DNA of 64,000 nucleotides from Pseudonocardia hierapolitana (GCF_007994075.1 NZ_VIWU01000001.1:248001-312000); one strand, 5' to 3'. Counted from the first letter of the stretch, positions 1 through 10,867 are shown. The notes: a model not told the origin generated them from the sequence alone. Numbers and translations: made by a program.

Positions 1-1495
1 CGAGGTCGTTCATCGTCTTCTGCAGCTCCAGCTGCACGACGAACGGGTTCTCGCCGCCCTCCGCGGCGCTGGAGTACGGCAGCAGCGCGCGGTCCACGGC
101 CTTCGTCACGTCGTCGATCCGCACGGCGGGGCGCACCCCGGCGAGCGAGTCGACGTACTCGGCCGCGCCGAACCCGGCCCGGCGTCCGAACACGATCAGG
201 TCGGACAGCGAGTTGCCGCCGAGCCGGTTGGAGCCGTGCATCCCGCCGGCGACCTCCCCGGCCGCGAACAGCCCGGGCACCTTCGACATCGCGCTGTCCG
301 GGTCGACCTCCACACCGCCCATCACGTAGTGGCAGGTGGGGCCGACCTCCATCGGCTCCTTGGTGATGTCGACGTCCGCCAGCTCCTTGAACTGGTGGTA
401 CATCGACGGCAGCCGCTTCTGGATCTCCTCCGGCGACAGCCGCGAGGCGATGTCGAGGAACACCCCACCGTGCGGGCTCCCCCGCCCGGCCTTGACCTCG
501 GCGTTGATCGCGCGGGCGACCTCGTCACGGGGCAGCAGCTCGGGGGGACGCCGGTTGTTGTCGGCGTCGGTGTACCAGCGGTCGCCCTCTTCCTCAGTCT
601 CCGCGTACTGCTCGCGGAACACGTCCGGGACGTAGTTGAACATGAACCGCTCGCCCTCGGAGTTGCGCAGCACGCCCCCGTCGCCGCGCACCGACTCCGT
701 GACCAGGATCCCCTTCACCGACGGCGGCCAGACCATGCCGGTCGGGTGGAACTGGAGGAACTCCATGTTGATCAACGTGGCGCCTGCGCGGAGGGCCAGC
801 GCGTGGCCGTCGCCGGTGTACTCCCACGAGTTCGACGTCACCTGGTAGCTCTTGCCGACGCCACCGGTGGCGAGCACGATCGCCGGGGCGTCGAACCGGA
901 CGAACCTGCCGGTGCTGCGGTAGTAGCCGAAGCAGCCGGCGATCCTTCCGTCGTCCTTGAAGATCTCGGTGATCGTGCATTCGTGGAAGACCCGGATGTT
1001 GGCCTCGTAGTCGCCGGTCTCGGCGTAGTCCTCCTGCTGCAGTGACACCACCTTCTGCTGCAGCGTGCGGATCATCTCCAGGCCGGTGCGGTCACCGACG
1101 TGCGCCAGCCGCGGGTAGCTGTGCCCGCCGAAGTTGCGCTGGCTGATCTTGCCGTCCTTGGTGCGGTCGAAGAGCGCGCCGTAGGTCTCCAGCTCCCAGA
1201 CGCGGTCCGGGGCCTCCTTGGCGTGCAGCTCGGCCATGCGCCAGTTGTTGAGGAACTTCCCCCCGCGCATCGTGTCGCGGAAGTGCACCTGCCAGTTGTC
1301 GTTGGGGTTGACGTTCCCCATCGCGGCGGCGCACCCGCCCTCGGCCATCACGGTGTGCGCCTTGCCGAAGAGCGACTTGGAGATGATGGCGGTGCGCTTG
1401 CCCTGCGCCCTCGCCTCGATGGCGGCACGCAGGCCCGCGCCACCGGCGCCGATGACGACGACGTCGAATTCGTAGCGTTCGATCTCTTCAGTCAT
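1..1495 (-). CDS. sdhA: Succinate dehydrogenase/fumarate reductase flavoprotein, Sdh1 type (C-terminus beyond window)
   Basis: Covalently flavinylated catalytic subunit oxidising succinate to fumarate on the cytoplasmic side of the membrane. About 498 N-terminal codons are present and the gene runs off the left edge. The N-terminus starts MTEEIERYEFDVVVIGAGGAG, a classic FAD-binding GxGxxG, followed by the HTVMAEGG flavin-linkage region, and later QFHPTGM and the GGMHGSNRLGGNSLSD signature. The whole read resembles the mycobacterial Sdh1 flavoprotein (Rv0248c type) rather than the second SdhA at 4060-6003. ATG start at 1495. It lies 12 bp downstream of the membrane anchor gene, so the two form one leftward operon; the iron-sulfur subunit is expected just outside the window. 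Confidence 0.93.
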   Translation of the reverse strand, partial: MTEEIERYEFDVVVIGAGGAGLRAAIEARAQGKRTAIISKSLFGKAHTVMAEGGCAAAMGNVNPNDNWQVHFRDTMRGGKFLNNWRMAELHAKEAPDRVWELETYGALFDRTKDGKISQRNFGGHSYPRLAHVGDRTGLEMIRTLQQKVVSLQQEDYAETGDYEANIRVFHECTITEIFKDDGRIAGCFGYYRSTGRFVRFDAPAIVLATGGVGKSYQVTSNSWEYTGDGHALALRAGATLINMEFLQFHPTGMVWPPSVKGILVTESVRGDGGVLRNSEGERFMFNYVPDVFREQYAETEEEGDRWYTDADNNRRPPELLPRDEVARAINAEVKAGRGSPHGGVFLDIASRLSPEEIQKRLPSMYHQFKELADVDITKEPMEVGPTCHYVMGGVEVDPDSAMSKVPGLFAAGEVAGGMHGSNRLGGNSLSDLIVFGRRAGFGAAEYVDSLAGVRPAVRIDDVTKAVDRALLPYSSAAEGGENPFVVQLELQKTMNDL

Positions 1496-1507
1496 CTGCC
1501 ACCACCC

Positions 1508-2308
1508 TCAGTTGATGATCCGCAGGTCGGGGATCCAGCCCGCCGCCACGGCCATGATGTAGAAGTCGGTCACCGCGAGCGTGGCGAGCGTGGTCCAGGC
1601 CAGCTGCATGTGCCGGGCGTTGAGCTTCGAGACGTACACCCACATGCGGTAGCGCAGCGGATGCTTGGAGAAGTGGTTGAGCCTGCCGCCGATGATGCTG
1701 CGGCACGAGTGGCACGAGATCGTGTACGCCCACAGGAGCACGACGTTGACCAGCAGGATCACGTTGCCGAGGCCGAACCCGAACGAACCGTCGCTGCGGA
1801 CGAACGCGTAGAACGCGTCGTAGGTGTTGATCAGGGAGATGATCCCGGCGATGTAGAAGAAATAGCGGTGCAGGTTCTGCCCGAGCAGCGGGAACCGGGT
1901 CTCACCGGTGTAGCTCTTGTGGGGTTCGGCCACCGCGCACGCAGGCGGTGAGAGCCAGAACGACCGGTAGTAGGCCTTGCGGTAGTAGTAGCACGTGAGC
2001 CGGAAGAGCAGGAGGAACGGCAGCGAGACCGCCGCGTAGGGCAACCACCAGACGTCGGGGAGGAACTGCCCGAAGTGCGAGGCGTGCGGGTCGCACCCGT
2101 ACGAGACGCACGGCGAGTAGAACGGCGTGAGGTAGTTGTACTCGGGGACGAAGTAGTCGTCCTGGACGAAGGCGCGCACGGTCGCGTACACGACCCACGC
2201 GGTCAGCCCGACGAAGTTGGCCAGCGGTGGCAACCACCACCGGTCCGTTCGCAGCGTCCGTGCCGTGATCTGCGCCCGGCCGGCGGACGCGTCTGTGGTG
2301 GATGACAC
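1508..2308 (-). CDS. Succinate dehydrogenase membrane anchor subunit (Rv0249c-like)
   Basis: 266-residue multi-pass membrane protein anchoring the Sdh1 complex and passing electrons to menaquinone. I recognise the family from the segments LRTDRWW, the YNYLTPFYSPC stretch, LTCYYYRKAYYRSFWLSPP and the ETRFPL-QNLHRYFFY motif, all hallmarks of the mycobacterial Sdh1 anchor. It has about five hydrophobic helices, several histidines and a CHSCRS motif. The start is GTG at 2308 because AAGGA lies about 7 nt upstream; the open frame continues further but the upstream residues are low-complexity. First gene of the leftward operon with the flavoprotein. A CRP-like palindrome sits 133 bp upstream. Confidence 0.9.
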   Translation of the reverse strand: MSSTTDASAGRAQITARTLRTDRWWLPPLANFVGLTAWVVYATVRAFVQDDYFVPEYNYLTPFYSPCVSYGCDPHASHFGQFLPDVWWLPYAAVSLPFLLLFRLTCYYYRKAYYRSFWLSPPACAVAEPHKSYTGETRFPLLGQNLHRYFFYIAGIISLINTYDAFYAFVRSDGSFGFGLGNVILLVNVVLLWAYTISCHSCRSIIGGRLNHFSKHPLRYRMWVYVSKLNARHMQLAWTTLATLAVTDFYIMAVAAGWIPDLRIIN

Positions 2309-2440
2309 GTCAGGTTCCTTGTTCTGTAGCGGTACGACGCCGTCCGCTCCACGCCGCGGCGTCGGGACGTCTGGATCTCGCCGGAGCCTACGACCGCCCC
2401 GCGGCGCACGGCGTATCGGGCTGTCACTCTGCGTTCCCAT

Positions 2441-2456
2441 CGTGACGCGATTCACG
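2441..2456. promoter_or_regulatory. CRP/GlxR-like palindrome
   Basis: Perfect inverted repeat CGTGA-N6-TCACG between the divergent Sdh1 operon (start 2308) and the gene at 2492. The GTGA-N6-TCAC core equals the consensus core bound by actinobacterial cAMP receptor proteins (Crp in mycobacteria, GlxR in corynebacteria). Placement about 35 bp from one start and 133 bp from the other fits control of either. Binding is inferred from the motif only. Confidence 0.5.
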
Positions 2457-2491
2457 CAAGGACGGGCCAATTCCGGGCCCATGACATTAGA

Positions 2492-3289
2492 GTGCCCGGC
2501 GTGGGCCGCGAGGCGGGCGAGCGCGGCGCGGGCGGTGACGCGACGGCCGCAGCGCGCCACGCACTGGCGCCGGTCGGCTCCCGGCCACCCGCGGTGCTCG
2601 TCGTGCTGGCCGCGCTGCTCGTCGCCGGCACGATCGTCGCCTCGGTCGTCGGCACGCTCTCGCTCCTCCGGGGCCCCGCCGTGGCCGGTCCCCCGCCGCC
2701 CGCCGCCGCGGCGCCTCCCGAGATCGCGACGCCACCCTCGACGCCCACGACGGCTGCTGCGGAGGCAGCCCCGACGCCCGCCCCCACGGCCGCTCCGCCC
2801 GTGCCGCCCGCCGACCCCCGCGTCGTGTTCCAGGACCCCGCGCTGCGCACCCTCGCCGAGCCGTTCCTGGCCGGGCCCGCGGTGTCCTGCGAACAACGCC
2901 CCCCGGCCCCCGATGAGACCGAGAGCGTCGCCTGCGACCTCGGTGGTGGCCGCGCCGCCGCGTTCTCCCGGATGATCGCACCCGACGCGATGCGCGACCG
3001 GCGCCAGGACATCGTCCTGGGCAGGCAGGCCCGACCCGGCACGGTGGTGTCGGTGCGATGGCGCTACGTCGCGGGCGGGACGGACATCCGCGCCGGGATC
3101 CCGGCCGGTAAAGGGGACCGCGGAGAGGGCGTGCGGGCGCGCTACGTGGATCGCGAGGGCGTGCCCCGGCTCTACTTCGACCAGGACGCGACGGCCTGCA
3201 CCGGCGCCCTCACCCTCACCCGGCCCAGCGGGAACGGCCGCGCCGACCTGGAGGAGCTGCGCACCTTCTGGGCGGACCCCACGGCCTGA
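2492..3289 (+). CDS. Membrane-anchored Pro/Ala-rich protein of unknown function
   Basis: 265 residues. A basic, Gly/Ala-rich N-terminus (about 1-32) precedes one hydrophobic helix (about 33-59, VLVVLAALLVAGTIVASVVG). A linker of Pro, Ala and Thr (about 62-117) follows, then a soluble domain of about 145 residues with three or so cysteines (SCEQ, ACDL, ACTG). The shape is that of a single-pass protein with an extracytoplasmic domain on a flexible stalk. I do not recognise the domain. GTG start at 2492; a second GTG at 2501 is equally possible and no strong ribosome site decides. It sits between two succinate dehydrogenase operons and ends 27 bp from the convergent sdhB. Confidence 0.7.
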   Translation: MPGVGREAGERGAGGDATAAARHALAPVGSRPPAVLVVLAALLVAGTIVASVVGTLSLLRGPAVAGPPPPAAAAPPEIATPPSTPTTAAAEAAPTPAPTAAPPVPPADPRVVFQDPALRTLAEPFLAGPAVSCEQRPPAPDETESVACDLGGGRAAAFSRMIAPDAMRDRRQDIVLGRQARPGTVVSVRWRYVAGGTDIRAGIPAGKGDRGEGVRARYVDREGVPRLYFDQDATACTGALTLTRPSGNGRADLEELRTFWADPTA

Positions 3290-3316
3290 CGCCGAGCGGG
3301 CCTGTTGATCAGCTGC

Positions 3317-4059
3317 CTAGCGCCGGTGGGTCGTCGCCGCCAGGTAGTCCCGGTTCAGCTGCGAGATCACGTCGAGCGGGATCTCCTTCGGGCACGCCAC
3401 CGCGCACTCGCCGGTGTTGGTGCACCCGCCGAAGCCCTCGGCGTCGTGGGTCTTCACCATGCGGATCACGCGGTCGGACCGCTCGGGCTGACCCTGCGGC
3501 AGCTCACCGAGGTGGGTGATCTTCGCACCGAGGAAGAGCGACGCACTCCCGTTCGGGCACGCGGCAACGCAGGCCCCGCAACCGATGCACGCGGCCGCGG
3601 TGAACGCGCGGTCGGCGTTCGGCTTCGGCACCGGAGTGGAGTGCGCCTCCGGCGCCGCACCGGTGGGAGCGGAGATGTAGCCACCGGAGGCGATGATGCG
3701 GTCGAACGCCGTGCGGTCCACGACCAGGTCCTTCACCACCGGGAACGCCGCCGCGCGGAACGGCTCCACCGTGATCGTCTCGCCGTCGCGGAAGTGCCGC
3801 AGGTGCAGCTGGCAGGTGGTGGTGGCCTTCTGCGGACCGTGCGGCTCACCGTTGATCACCATGCTGCAGGCGCCGCAGATGCCCTCGCGGCAGTCGTGGT
3901 CGAACGCCACCGGCTCCTCACCGTCGAGGATGAGCTTCTCGTTGAGGACGTCGATGAGCTCGAGGAACGACATGTCCTCGTCGGCGTCGTCGACGCGGTA
4001 CGCGACGAGGCGACCCTTGTCCTCGGGGCCGTCCTGGCGCCAGATGCGCAGGTTCAACT

Positions 4060-4063
<4 letters not shown>
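3317..4063 (-). CDS. sdhB: Succinate dehydrogenase iron-sulfur subunit
   Basis: 248 residues, usual length for the family. It relays electrons from FAD to the heme subunit through three clusters. The [2Fe-2S] ligands are visible at C58, C63, C66 (CREGICGAC) and C84; the ferredoxin-like half carries [15 protein letters not shown] and later [13 protein letters not shown] for the [4Fe-4S] and [3Fe-4S] centres. GTG start at 4063 overlaps the sdhA stop (GTGA), indicating translational coupling; the longer open frame upstream is a shadow of sdhA. Last gene of a sdhC-sdhA-sdhB operon of the B. subtilis/Corynebacterium type. Confidence 0.95.
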
Positions 4064-6003
<1,940 letters not shown>

Positions 6004-6004
6004 G

Positions 6005-6715
6005 TCAGGCCACCAATCCGGTCAGCACGGCGAACGGGACGGAGAGGAAACCGGCCACCAGCACGACCGCGACCCCGAGGGCGACGCCCTGGAGCGTCTT
6101 CTGCGTGGCAGCGCTGGACCGGCCGAACGTCTGCAGGGCGCTCCACACGCCGTGCCGGACGTGGAAGCCGACAGCCACCACGGCGAGCGTGTAGACGAGC
6201 GTGACGTACCAGCGCTCGGGAGCGAAGTCGGCCACGACGTTCGCGTGGACCTCGCCGTGCACGCCGTGCGGGTTGAGCGTGCCGGTCGTGAGGTCGAGCA
6301 GGTGGTAGACGACGAACAGCGCGATGATCACACCGCCCCAGCGCATGGTGCGGGCCGCGTAGCTGCCCTGCACCGGCGTGCGGTGGGCGTAGCGCACCGG
6401 GCGGGCCCGGCGGGCCCGCCGCGCAAGGATCGTGGCCGAGACGACGTGCCCGACCAGCGAGGCGGCGAGCACGATCCGGATCAGCCAGAGAAGCGTCTCG
6501 TGGGGTAGCGCGGGCTCGCCCACCTCCCGCAGCCAGGCCGCGTAGGTGTCGATCGCCTCCGCACCGAAGAAGATCTTCAGGTTGCCCACCATGTGGACCA
6601 CCAGATAGAGCAGCATCACCGCGCCGGTGACCGCCATGACGAACTTGAGCTGGACCGACGTGCGGCGCGGCGGACGGCCCGCGCGCACGGCGGGGCGCTG
6701 TTGCACGGTCACCAT
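6005..6715 (-). CDS. sdhC: Succinate dehydrogenase cytochrome b558-type membrane subunit
   Basis: 236 residues with five transmembrane helices. Histidines suited to bind two b hemes occur in the helices: [23 protein letters not shown] and [16 protein letters not shown]. This single-subunit anchor defines the b558 (type B) complexes. I chose ATG at 6715 (MVTVQQRP) because GGAGG lies 8 nt upstream; the ATG at 6775 would leave almost no promoter and would run into the LysR operator. First gene of the sdhCAB operon, divergent from the lysR gene. Confidence 0.92.
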   Translation of the reverse strand: MVTVQQRPAVRAGRPPRRTSVQLKFVMAVTGAVMLLYLVVHMVGNLKIFFGAEAIDTYAAWLREVGEPALPHETLLWLIRIVLAASLVGHVVSATILARRARRARPVRYAHRTPVQGSYAARTMRWGGVIIALFVVYHLLDLTTGTLNPHGVHGEVHANVVADFAPERWYVTLVYTLAVVAVGFHVRHGVWSALQTFGRSSAATQKTLQGVALGVAVVLVAGFLSVPFAVLTGLVA

Positions 6716-6772
6716 GCGCTCAGCCTCCGTAGCGCAGCCTCCGAGCGTCCAATGCATCGAAGGGCCAGAGTC

Positions 6773-6789
6773 CATAGCCGTACGCTATG
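6773..6789. promoter_or_regulatory. LysR-type operator, T-N11-A palindrome
   Basis: Perfect 17-bp inverted repeat CATAGC-N5-GCTATG with an internal T-N11-A (T6775, A6787), the canonical LysR-family binding motif. It lies 58 bp upstream of the sdhC start and physically overlaps the first ATG of the divergent lysR gene, so binding could both regulate sdhCAB and block lysR expression. Confidence 0.65.
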
Positions 6790-7737
6790 CCGGTGACGTT
6801 CACGCAGCTCGCGTACTTCCTGGCCGTGGCCGACGTGCGCAGCTTCACGCGAGCGGCGGAATCCGTCGGCGTGGCGCAGCCCACGCTGTCGCGGCAGCTC
6901 AAGGCGCTCGAGACGGAGCTCGGTGCCGAGCTGGTGGACCGCGGCGGTCGCGACGGACCGGTGCTCACACCGGCCGGTGAGGCGCTCCTGCCGCTCGCCC
7001 GCCGGATGCTCGCCGATGCCGACAGCGCACGCACCGCCGTGGCGGAGATCGTCGGGCTGCGCAGCGGGCGCGTCCGGGTGGGCGCCACCCCGTCGCTGTG
7101 CATCGGGGTGCTCGCCGACGTGCTCCGGGTGTTCCACGAGCAGCACCCGGACATCCGGCTCGAGCTGGTCGAGGACGGCTCACAGCCGCTGGTGCGGTCG
7201 CTCGCCCGCGGTGAGCTGGACCTGGCGCTGGTGATCGTGCCGTCGACGGGCGTCGACCCCGCCCTGCACACCACCCCGGTGCTGCGCGAGCGGTTGTCGG
7301 TGGCCTCGCCCACATCGGAGCGCTCGCCCGCCTCCCGCGGCTCGATGAGCATCAGGGAGCTCGGCCGCCGGTCGCTCGTGGTGCCCCGCCGCGGCTACGA
7401 CGTCCGCGAAACCACCCTGCAGGCGTTCGCCGACGCAGGCGTGGAGCCCCGGTTCGCCGTGGAGGGCGGGGAGATGGACGCCGTGCTGCGGATGGTCGAG
7501 GCGGGCACCGGTGTGGCCGTGGTGCCCGACCTCGTGTTCGCCGGACGCCCCCGGCTGCGCCGCACCGTGCTCACCCCGCCCCTCTTCCGCACCGTGGCGC
7601 TCGCCCGGCGCGCCGACCTCACCCCCACCCACGCCATGCGCGCGTTCCGCACCTCCCTCCTGTCGTTCCTCGCCGTCCTGTCGGCGGGCGACGGGTTCAC
7701 CGGGGACGTGCAGGTCCTGCGGCCCGCGACCGAGTGA
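6787..7737 (+). CDS. LysR-family transcriptional regulator
   Basis: 316 residues. Winged helix-turn-helix at about 1-60 (FTQLAYFLAVADVRSFTRAAE, then VAQPTLSRQLKALE), followed by a periplasmic-binding-protein-like effector domain (about 90-300, beginning GRVRVGATPSL). Divergent from sdhCAB with a T-N11-A palindrome between them, so it probably senses a dicarboxylate or redox cue and controls that operon; the effector is unknown. ATG at 6787 lies inside the operator; GTG at 6793 gives a more typical LysR N-terminus (MTFTQL) and may be the true start. No Shine-Dalgarno precedes either, so the message may be leaderless. Confidence 0.9.
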   Translation: MPVTFTQLAYFLAVADVRSFTRAAESVGVAQPTLSRQLKALETELGAELVDRGGRDGPVLTPAGEALLPLARRMLADADSARTAVAEIVGLRSGRVRVGATPSLCIGVLADVLRVFHEQHPDIRLELVEDGSQPLVRSLARGELDLALVIVPSTGVDPALHTTPVLRERLSVASPTSERSPASRGSMSIRELGRRSLVVPRRGYDVRETTLQAFADAGVEPRFAVEGGEMDAVLRMVEAGTGVAVVPDLVFAGRPRLRRTVLTPPLFRTVALARRADLTPTHAMRAFRTSLLSFLAVLSAGDGFTGDVQVLRPATE

Positions 7738-7827
7738 CCGGGATGGCCGGGGGCAGACGTGCCCGGCGAGGGCTCCTGCCGCCCGCCTGACGCTGCCCCC
7801 GCGGCGGAACGGAACTACCGTCGACGG

Positions 7828-8556
7828 ATGGCCGATGCGGACATCCACTTCTACTTCGACCCGGTGTGTCCGTTCGCCTGGATGACCAGCAAATGGGTGC
7901 GGATGGTGCAGGCACAGCGCGACTACCGCGTCGACTGGCGGTTCATCTCGCTGCGGCTGGTGAACGCGGACGTGGACTACGCCGCGCACTTCCCACCGGA
8001 GTACGAGGCCGGCCACACGTCCGGGCTGCGGCTGCTGCGGGTGGCGGCCCGCACCCGCGCGGAGTACGGGCGGGAGGCGATCGGGCCGCTCTACGCGGCC
8101 CTCGGGGAGAAGATCTTCGATCGAGAGGACGCCGCGAACGACGGCGCGGAGCGCAAGTCCCGCGGCACCCGCGAGTTCGTCGAGCCGGTACTGGCCTCGG
8201 TCGGGCTGCCGCCCGCACTCGCGGACGCCCTGGACGACACGTCGTGGGACGCCGAACTGAAGGCCGAGACCGACGAAGCGCTCTTGCTCACGGGCAAGGA
8301 CGTCGGCACGCCGATCCTGCACTTCGAGCCCCCGGAGGGCGTCGCGTTCTTCGGACCGGTGATCAGCCGGCTGCCGACCGAGGAGCAGGCCGCACAGCTG
8401 TGGGATCACGTGATCGGCCTGACCCGCTTCCCCGGCTTCGCCGAGCTGAAGCGCAGCCTCCGCGAACGCGTCCAGCTGCGCGCCCTCGGCTGGCGCGACG
8501 GCGAGGTCGGTGAGCTGGAGGACTGGCACGGCGGCAGCCGGCGGCTGAAGAAGTAG
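7828..8556 (+). CDS. DsbA-family protein related to mycothiol-dependent nitroreductase
   Basis: 242-residue thioredoxin-fold protein without signal peptide, hence cytoplasmic. Line-up with the Rv2466c family is evident: FDPVCPFAWMTSKW near the N-terminus, EDVGTP-like VGTPILHF (cis-Pro), AFFGPVISRLP, and LWDHVIGLTRFPGFAELKR near the end. In that family the active site is CPWC; here it reads C14-P-F-A17, so the resolving cysteine is missing and only a monothiol mechanism is possible. ATG at 7828 chosen because the fold begins directly after it. Likely a single-gene unit; function inferred from family. Confidence 0.85.
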   Translation: MADADIHFYFDPVCPFAWMTSKWVRMVQAQRDYRVDWRFISLRLVNADVDYAAHFPPEYEAGHTSGLRLLRVAARTRAEYGREAIGPLYAALGEKIFDREDAANDGAERKSRGTREFVEPVLASVGLPPALADALDDTSWDAELKAETDEALLLTGKDVGTPILHFEPPEGVAFFGPVISRLPTEEQAAQLWDHVIGLTRFPGFAELKRSLRERVQLRALGWRDGEVGELEDWHGGSRRLKK

Positions 8557-8590
8557 GCGCGCGGGCGCCGCAGTCCGGCCGGCGCGCGGG
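8557..8590. terminator. GC-rich imperfect hairpin between convergent genes
   Basis: The 41-bp gap between the DsbA-like gene (+) and recX (-) holds GCGCGC...GCC on the left and GGC...GCGCGC on the right, giving an interrupted stem of about 3 plus 5 pairs with internal mismatches. It could serve as a bidirectional terminator; no T-run follows. Confidence 0.35.
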
Positions 8591-8597
8591 ATCGCCC

Positions 8598-9824
8598 TCA
8601 GTCGTCGGGGATCTCGCCGTCGGCGAGCTCGTCGACCTCGGCTCCGCGTTCGGCGAGCGCCTCCTTCACCACGCGGTAGGCGATGCCGGCGCCGTACCCC
8701 TTGCGGGCGAGCATCCCGACCAGGCGGCGCCCGGCGGTGGCGCGCTGCTCGCTGGTGCCGACGGCGAGCGACCGCAGCTTGCGGTCGACCAGCTCCCGGG
8801 CCCGGCGCTCCTCCGCCTCGGCGTCGACCTCCGCCAGCGCCTCGCCCGCGGCCTCCTCGCTCACCCCCTTGCGGCGCAGCTCCACGGCGATCGCGCGGCG
8901 CGCCAGCCCGCGGTGGGTGTGGCGCGAGCGGACCCACTGCCCGGCGAACGCGGCGTCGTCGATGAGGCCGACCTCGTCGAACCGCTCCAGCACGGTGTGC
9001 GCCGCGTCGTCCGGCACGCCCTTGCGGCGCAGGGCCTGGGCCAACTCCTGGCGGGTGCGGGCGCGGTCGGTGAGCAGCCGCAGGCACACCTCGCGGGCGA
9101 CGGCGATCGGATCCGCGTCGGGGTCGAGCTCCTCGGGGCCGCGTCCACGCCGGTCACGCGGACGCCCGCGCGGCTCGTCCGCATCCGCCCTCGCGGGGCC
9201 GTCCGACTCATCGACATCCGCGGCGGGGTCCCGGCCGGGATCGTGGTCGGACCGGGTGGGCGGCTCGACCGGCGAGGTCGGGCGCCGCCGGCCTCGCGCA
9301 CCCCGGTTCTCCCCCGCCCCGCGATGCTCCGGCTCGCGGCCGGGCGCGCCGGCTGCCCGGCGGGAGCCGCCCCGCGCGGCGCCGCCGCCCGTCCGTTGCC
9401 GACCACCGCGGGCGGCGCTCCGGTTCAGGGCGCCGGGGCCGAGCTCGACCACGGCGACATCGTCTCGGTCGGCCCCGAGCGACGGGTTGTCGAACAGCGC
9501 GATCGGGCCAGGCTCGCCGGCAGCCGCACTCTGCCGCTCGTGCCGCCCGCCGACGGTGGGCTCGCCGTCGACCGGTGCGCGGGGGGCGAAGTCGGCTACC
9601 GGAGCAGCGGGAGCGTTTCCCGCGCCTGTGAGCTCGCGGAGATCGGCGGGCCCGACCGGGACCGGGCTGCCGTCCGCAGGTTCCGGAGTCGCCTCGGCCG
9701 CGAGCAGCTCGCCGAACCGCGCGACCGGCGCGCTGGGGCTTCCCTCTCCCCCGGCGGCGATCCCGTCGAACCGGGCCACCCTGCCGTCGGCCGCCGGATC
9801 GTGCGGGCGCCGGCCGTCAGCCAT
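8598..9824 (-). CDS. recX: RecA regulator RecX with long disordered N-terminal extension
   Basis: 408 residues against roughly 170-200 in typical actinobacterial RecX. The RecX fold occupies about 240-400: ICLRLLTDRARTRQEL-type helix (CLRLLTDRARTRQELAQALR), GLIDDAAFAGQWVRSR, RRKGVSEE and LVGMLARKGYGAGIAYRVV. RecX modulates RecA filaments. Residues 1 to about 235 are Ala, Gly, Pro, Arg and Asp rich with no visible fold. ATG at 9824 lies 2 bp after the recA stop, so translational coupling supports the long form, though an internal start cannot be excluded. Co-transcribed with recA and therefore presumably SOS-controlled. Confidence 0.9.
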   Translation of the reverse strand: MADGRRPHDPAADGRVARFDGIAAGGEGSPSAPVARFGELLAAEATPEPADGSPVPVGPADLRELTGAGNAPAAPVADFAPRAPVDGEPTVGGRHERQSAAAGEPGPIALFDNPSLGADRDDVAVVELGPGALNRSAARGGRQRTGGGAARGGSRRAAGAPGREPEHRGAGENRGARGRRRPTSPVEPPTRSDHDPGRDPAADVDESDGPARADADEPRGRPRDRRGRGPEELDPDADPIAVAREVCLRLLTDRARTRQELAQALRRKGVPDDAAHTVLERFDEVGLIDDAAFAGQWVRSRHTHRGLARRAIAVELRRKGVSEEAAGEALAEVDAEAEERRARELVDRKLRSLAVGTSEQRATAGRRLVGMLARKGYGAGIAYRVVKEALAERGAEVDELADGEIPDD

Positions 9825-9826
9825 GC

Positions 9827-10867
9827 TCAGAAGTCGACGGGAGCGGGCAGCGGCTCGACCTCGGCGTCGACCTGGGCACCGATCCCGAGCTTCTCCTTGA
9901 TCCGCTTCTCGATCTCGTTGGCGACGTCGGGGTTGTCACGCAGGAACTTGCGGGCGTTCTCCTTGCCCTGCCCGAGCTGGTCGCCCTCGTAGGTGTACCA
10001 GGCGCCGGACTTGCGGATGATCGCCTGCTCGACGCCCACGTCGATCAGCGAGCCCTCGCGGCTGATGCCGATGCCGTAGAGGATGTCGAACTCGGCCTGC
10101 TTGAACGGCGGCGCGACCTTGTTCTTGACGACCTTGACGCGGGTGCGGTTGCCGACCATGTCGGAGCCGTCCTTGAGCGTCTCGATGCGGCGGACGTCCA
10201 GCCGGACCGACGAGTAGAACTTCAGGGCCTTTCCACCCGTCGTCGTCTCGGGAGACCCGAACATCACACCGATCTTCTCGCGCAGCTGGTTGATGAAGAT
10301 CGCCGTGGTGCCCGAGTTGCTGAGCGCGCCCGTGATCTTGCGCAGCGCCTGGCTCATCAGCCGGGCCTGCAGGCCCACGTGGTTGTCGCCCATCTCGCCC
10401 TCGATCTCCGCGCGCGGGACGAGCGCCGCGACCGAGTCGATGACGATGATGTCGAGCGCACCGGAGCGGATGAGCATGTCGGCGATCTCGAGGGCCTGCT
10501 CACCGGTGTCGGGCTGGGAGACCAGCAGGGCATCGGTGTCGACGCCGAGCGCCTTGGCGTACTCGGGGTCGAGCGCGTGCTCGGCGTCGATGAACGCCGC
10601 GACGCCGCCCGCGGCCTGCGCGCTGGCCACCGAGTGCAGCGCGACCGTGGTCTTACCGCTGGACTCCGGGCCGTAGATCTCCACGACGCGACCGCGGGGC
10701 AGGCCGCCCACGCCGAGCGCGAGGTCGAGCGCGATCGATCCGGTGGGGATCACTCCGATCGGCGGGCGGGTGTCGTCGCCGAGGCGCATCACCGACCCCT
10801 TGCCGTGGTTCTTCTCGATCTGCGCGAGGGCGAGCTGCAGCGCCTTCTCGCGGTCGGGTGTGCTCAT
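9827..10867 (-). CDS. recA: Recombinase RecA
   Basis: 346 residues, standard length, no intein. ATP-dependent strand-exchange protein and coprotease for LexA. Walker [10 protein letters not shown], Walker [15 protein letters not shown], loop region [19 protein letters not shown], and the L2 segment [21 protein letters not shown] are intact. ATG at 10867. Upstream (on the minus strand) is a SOS box with an adjacent -10-like TACGAT; recX follows after 2 bp. Confidence 0.98.
   Translation of the reverse strand: MSTPDREKALQLALAQIEKNHGKGSVMRLGDDTRPPIGVIPTGSIALDLALGVGGLPRGRVVEIYGPESSGKTTVALHSVASAQAAGGVAAFIDAEHALDPEYAKALGVDTDALLVSQPDTGEQALEIADMLIRSGALDIIVIDSVAALVPRAEIEGEMGDNHVGLQARLMSQALRKITGALSNSGTTAIFINQLREKIGVMFGSPETTTGGKALKFYSSVRLDVRRIETLKDGSDMVGNRTRVKVVKNKVAPPFKQAEFDILYGIGISREGSLIDVGVEQAIIRKSGAWYTYEGDQLGQGKENARKFLRDNPDVANEIEKRIKEKLGIGAQVDAEVEPLPAPVDF

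Noticed and set aside
6716..6775. Longer sdhC start at 6775
   Set aside because: The extra 20 residues are atypical, a good ribosome site precedes the ATG at 6715, and the longer form would overlap the LysR operator.
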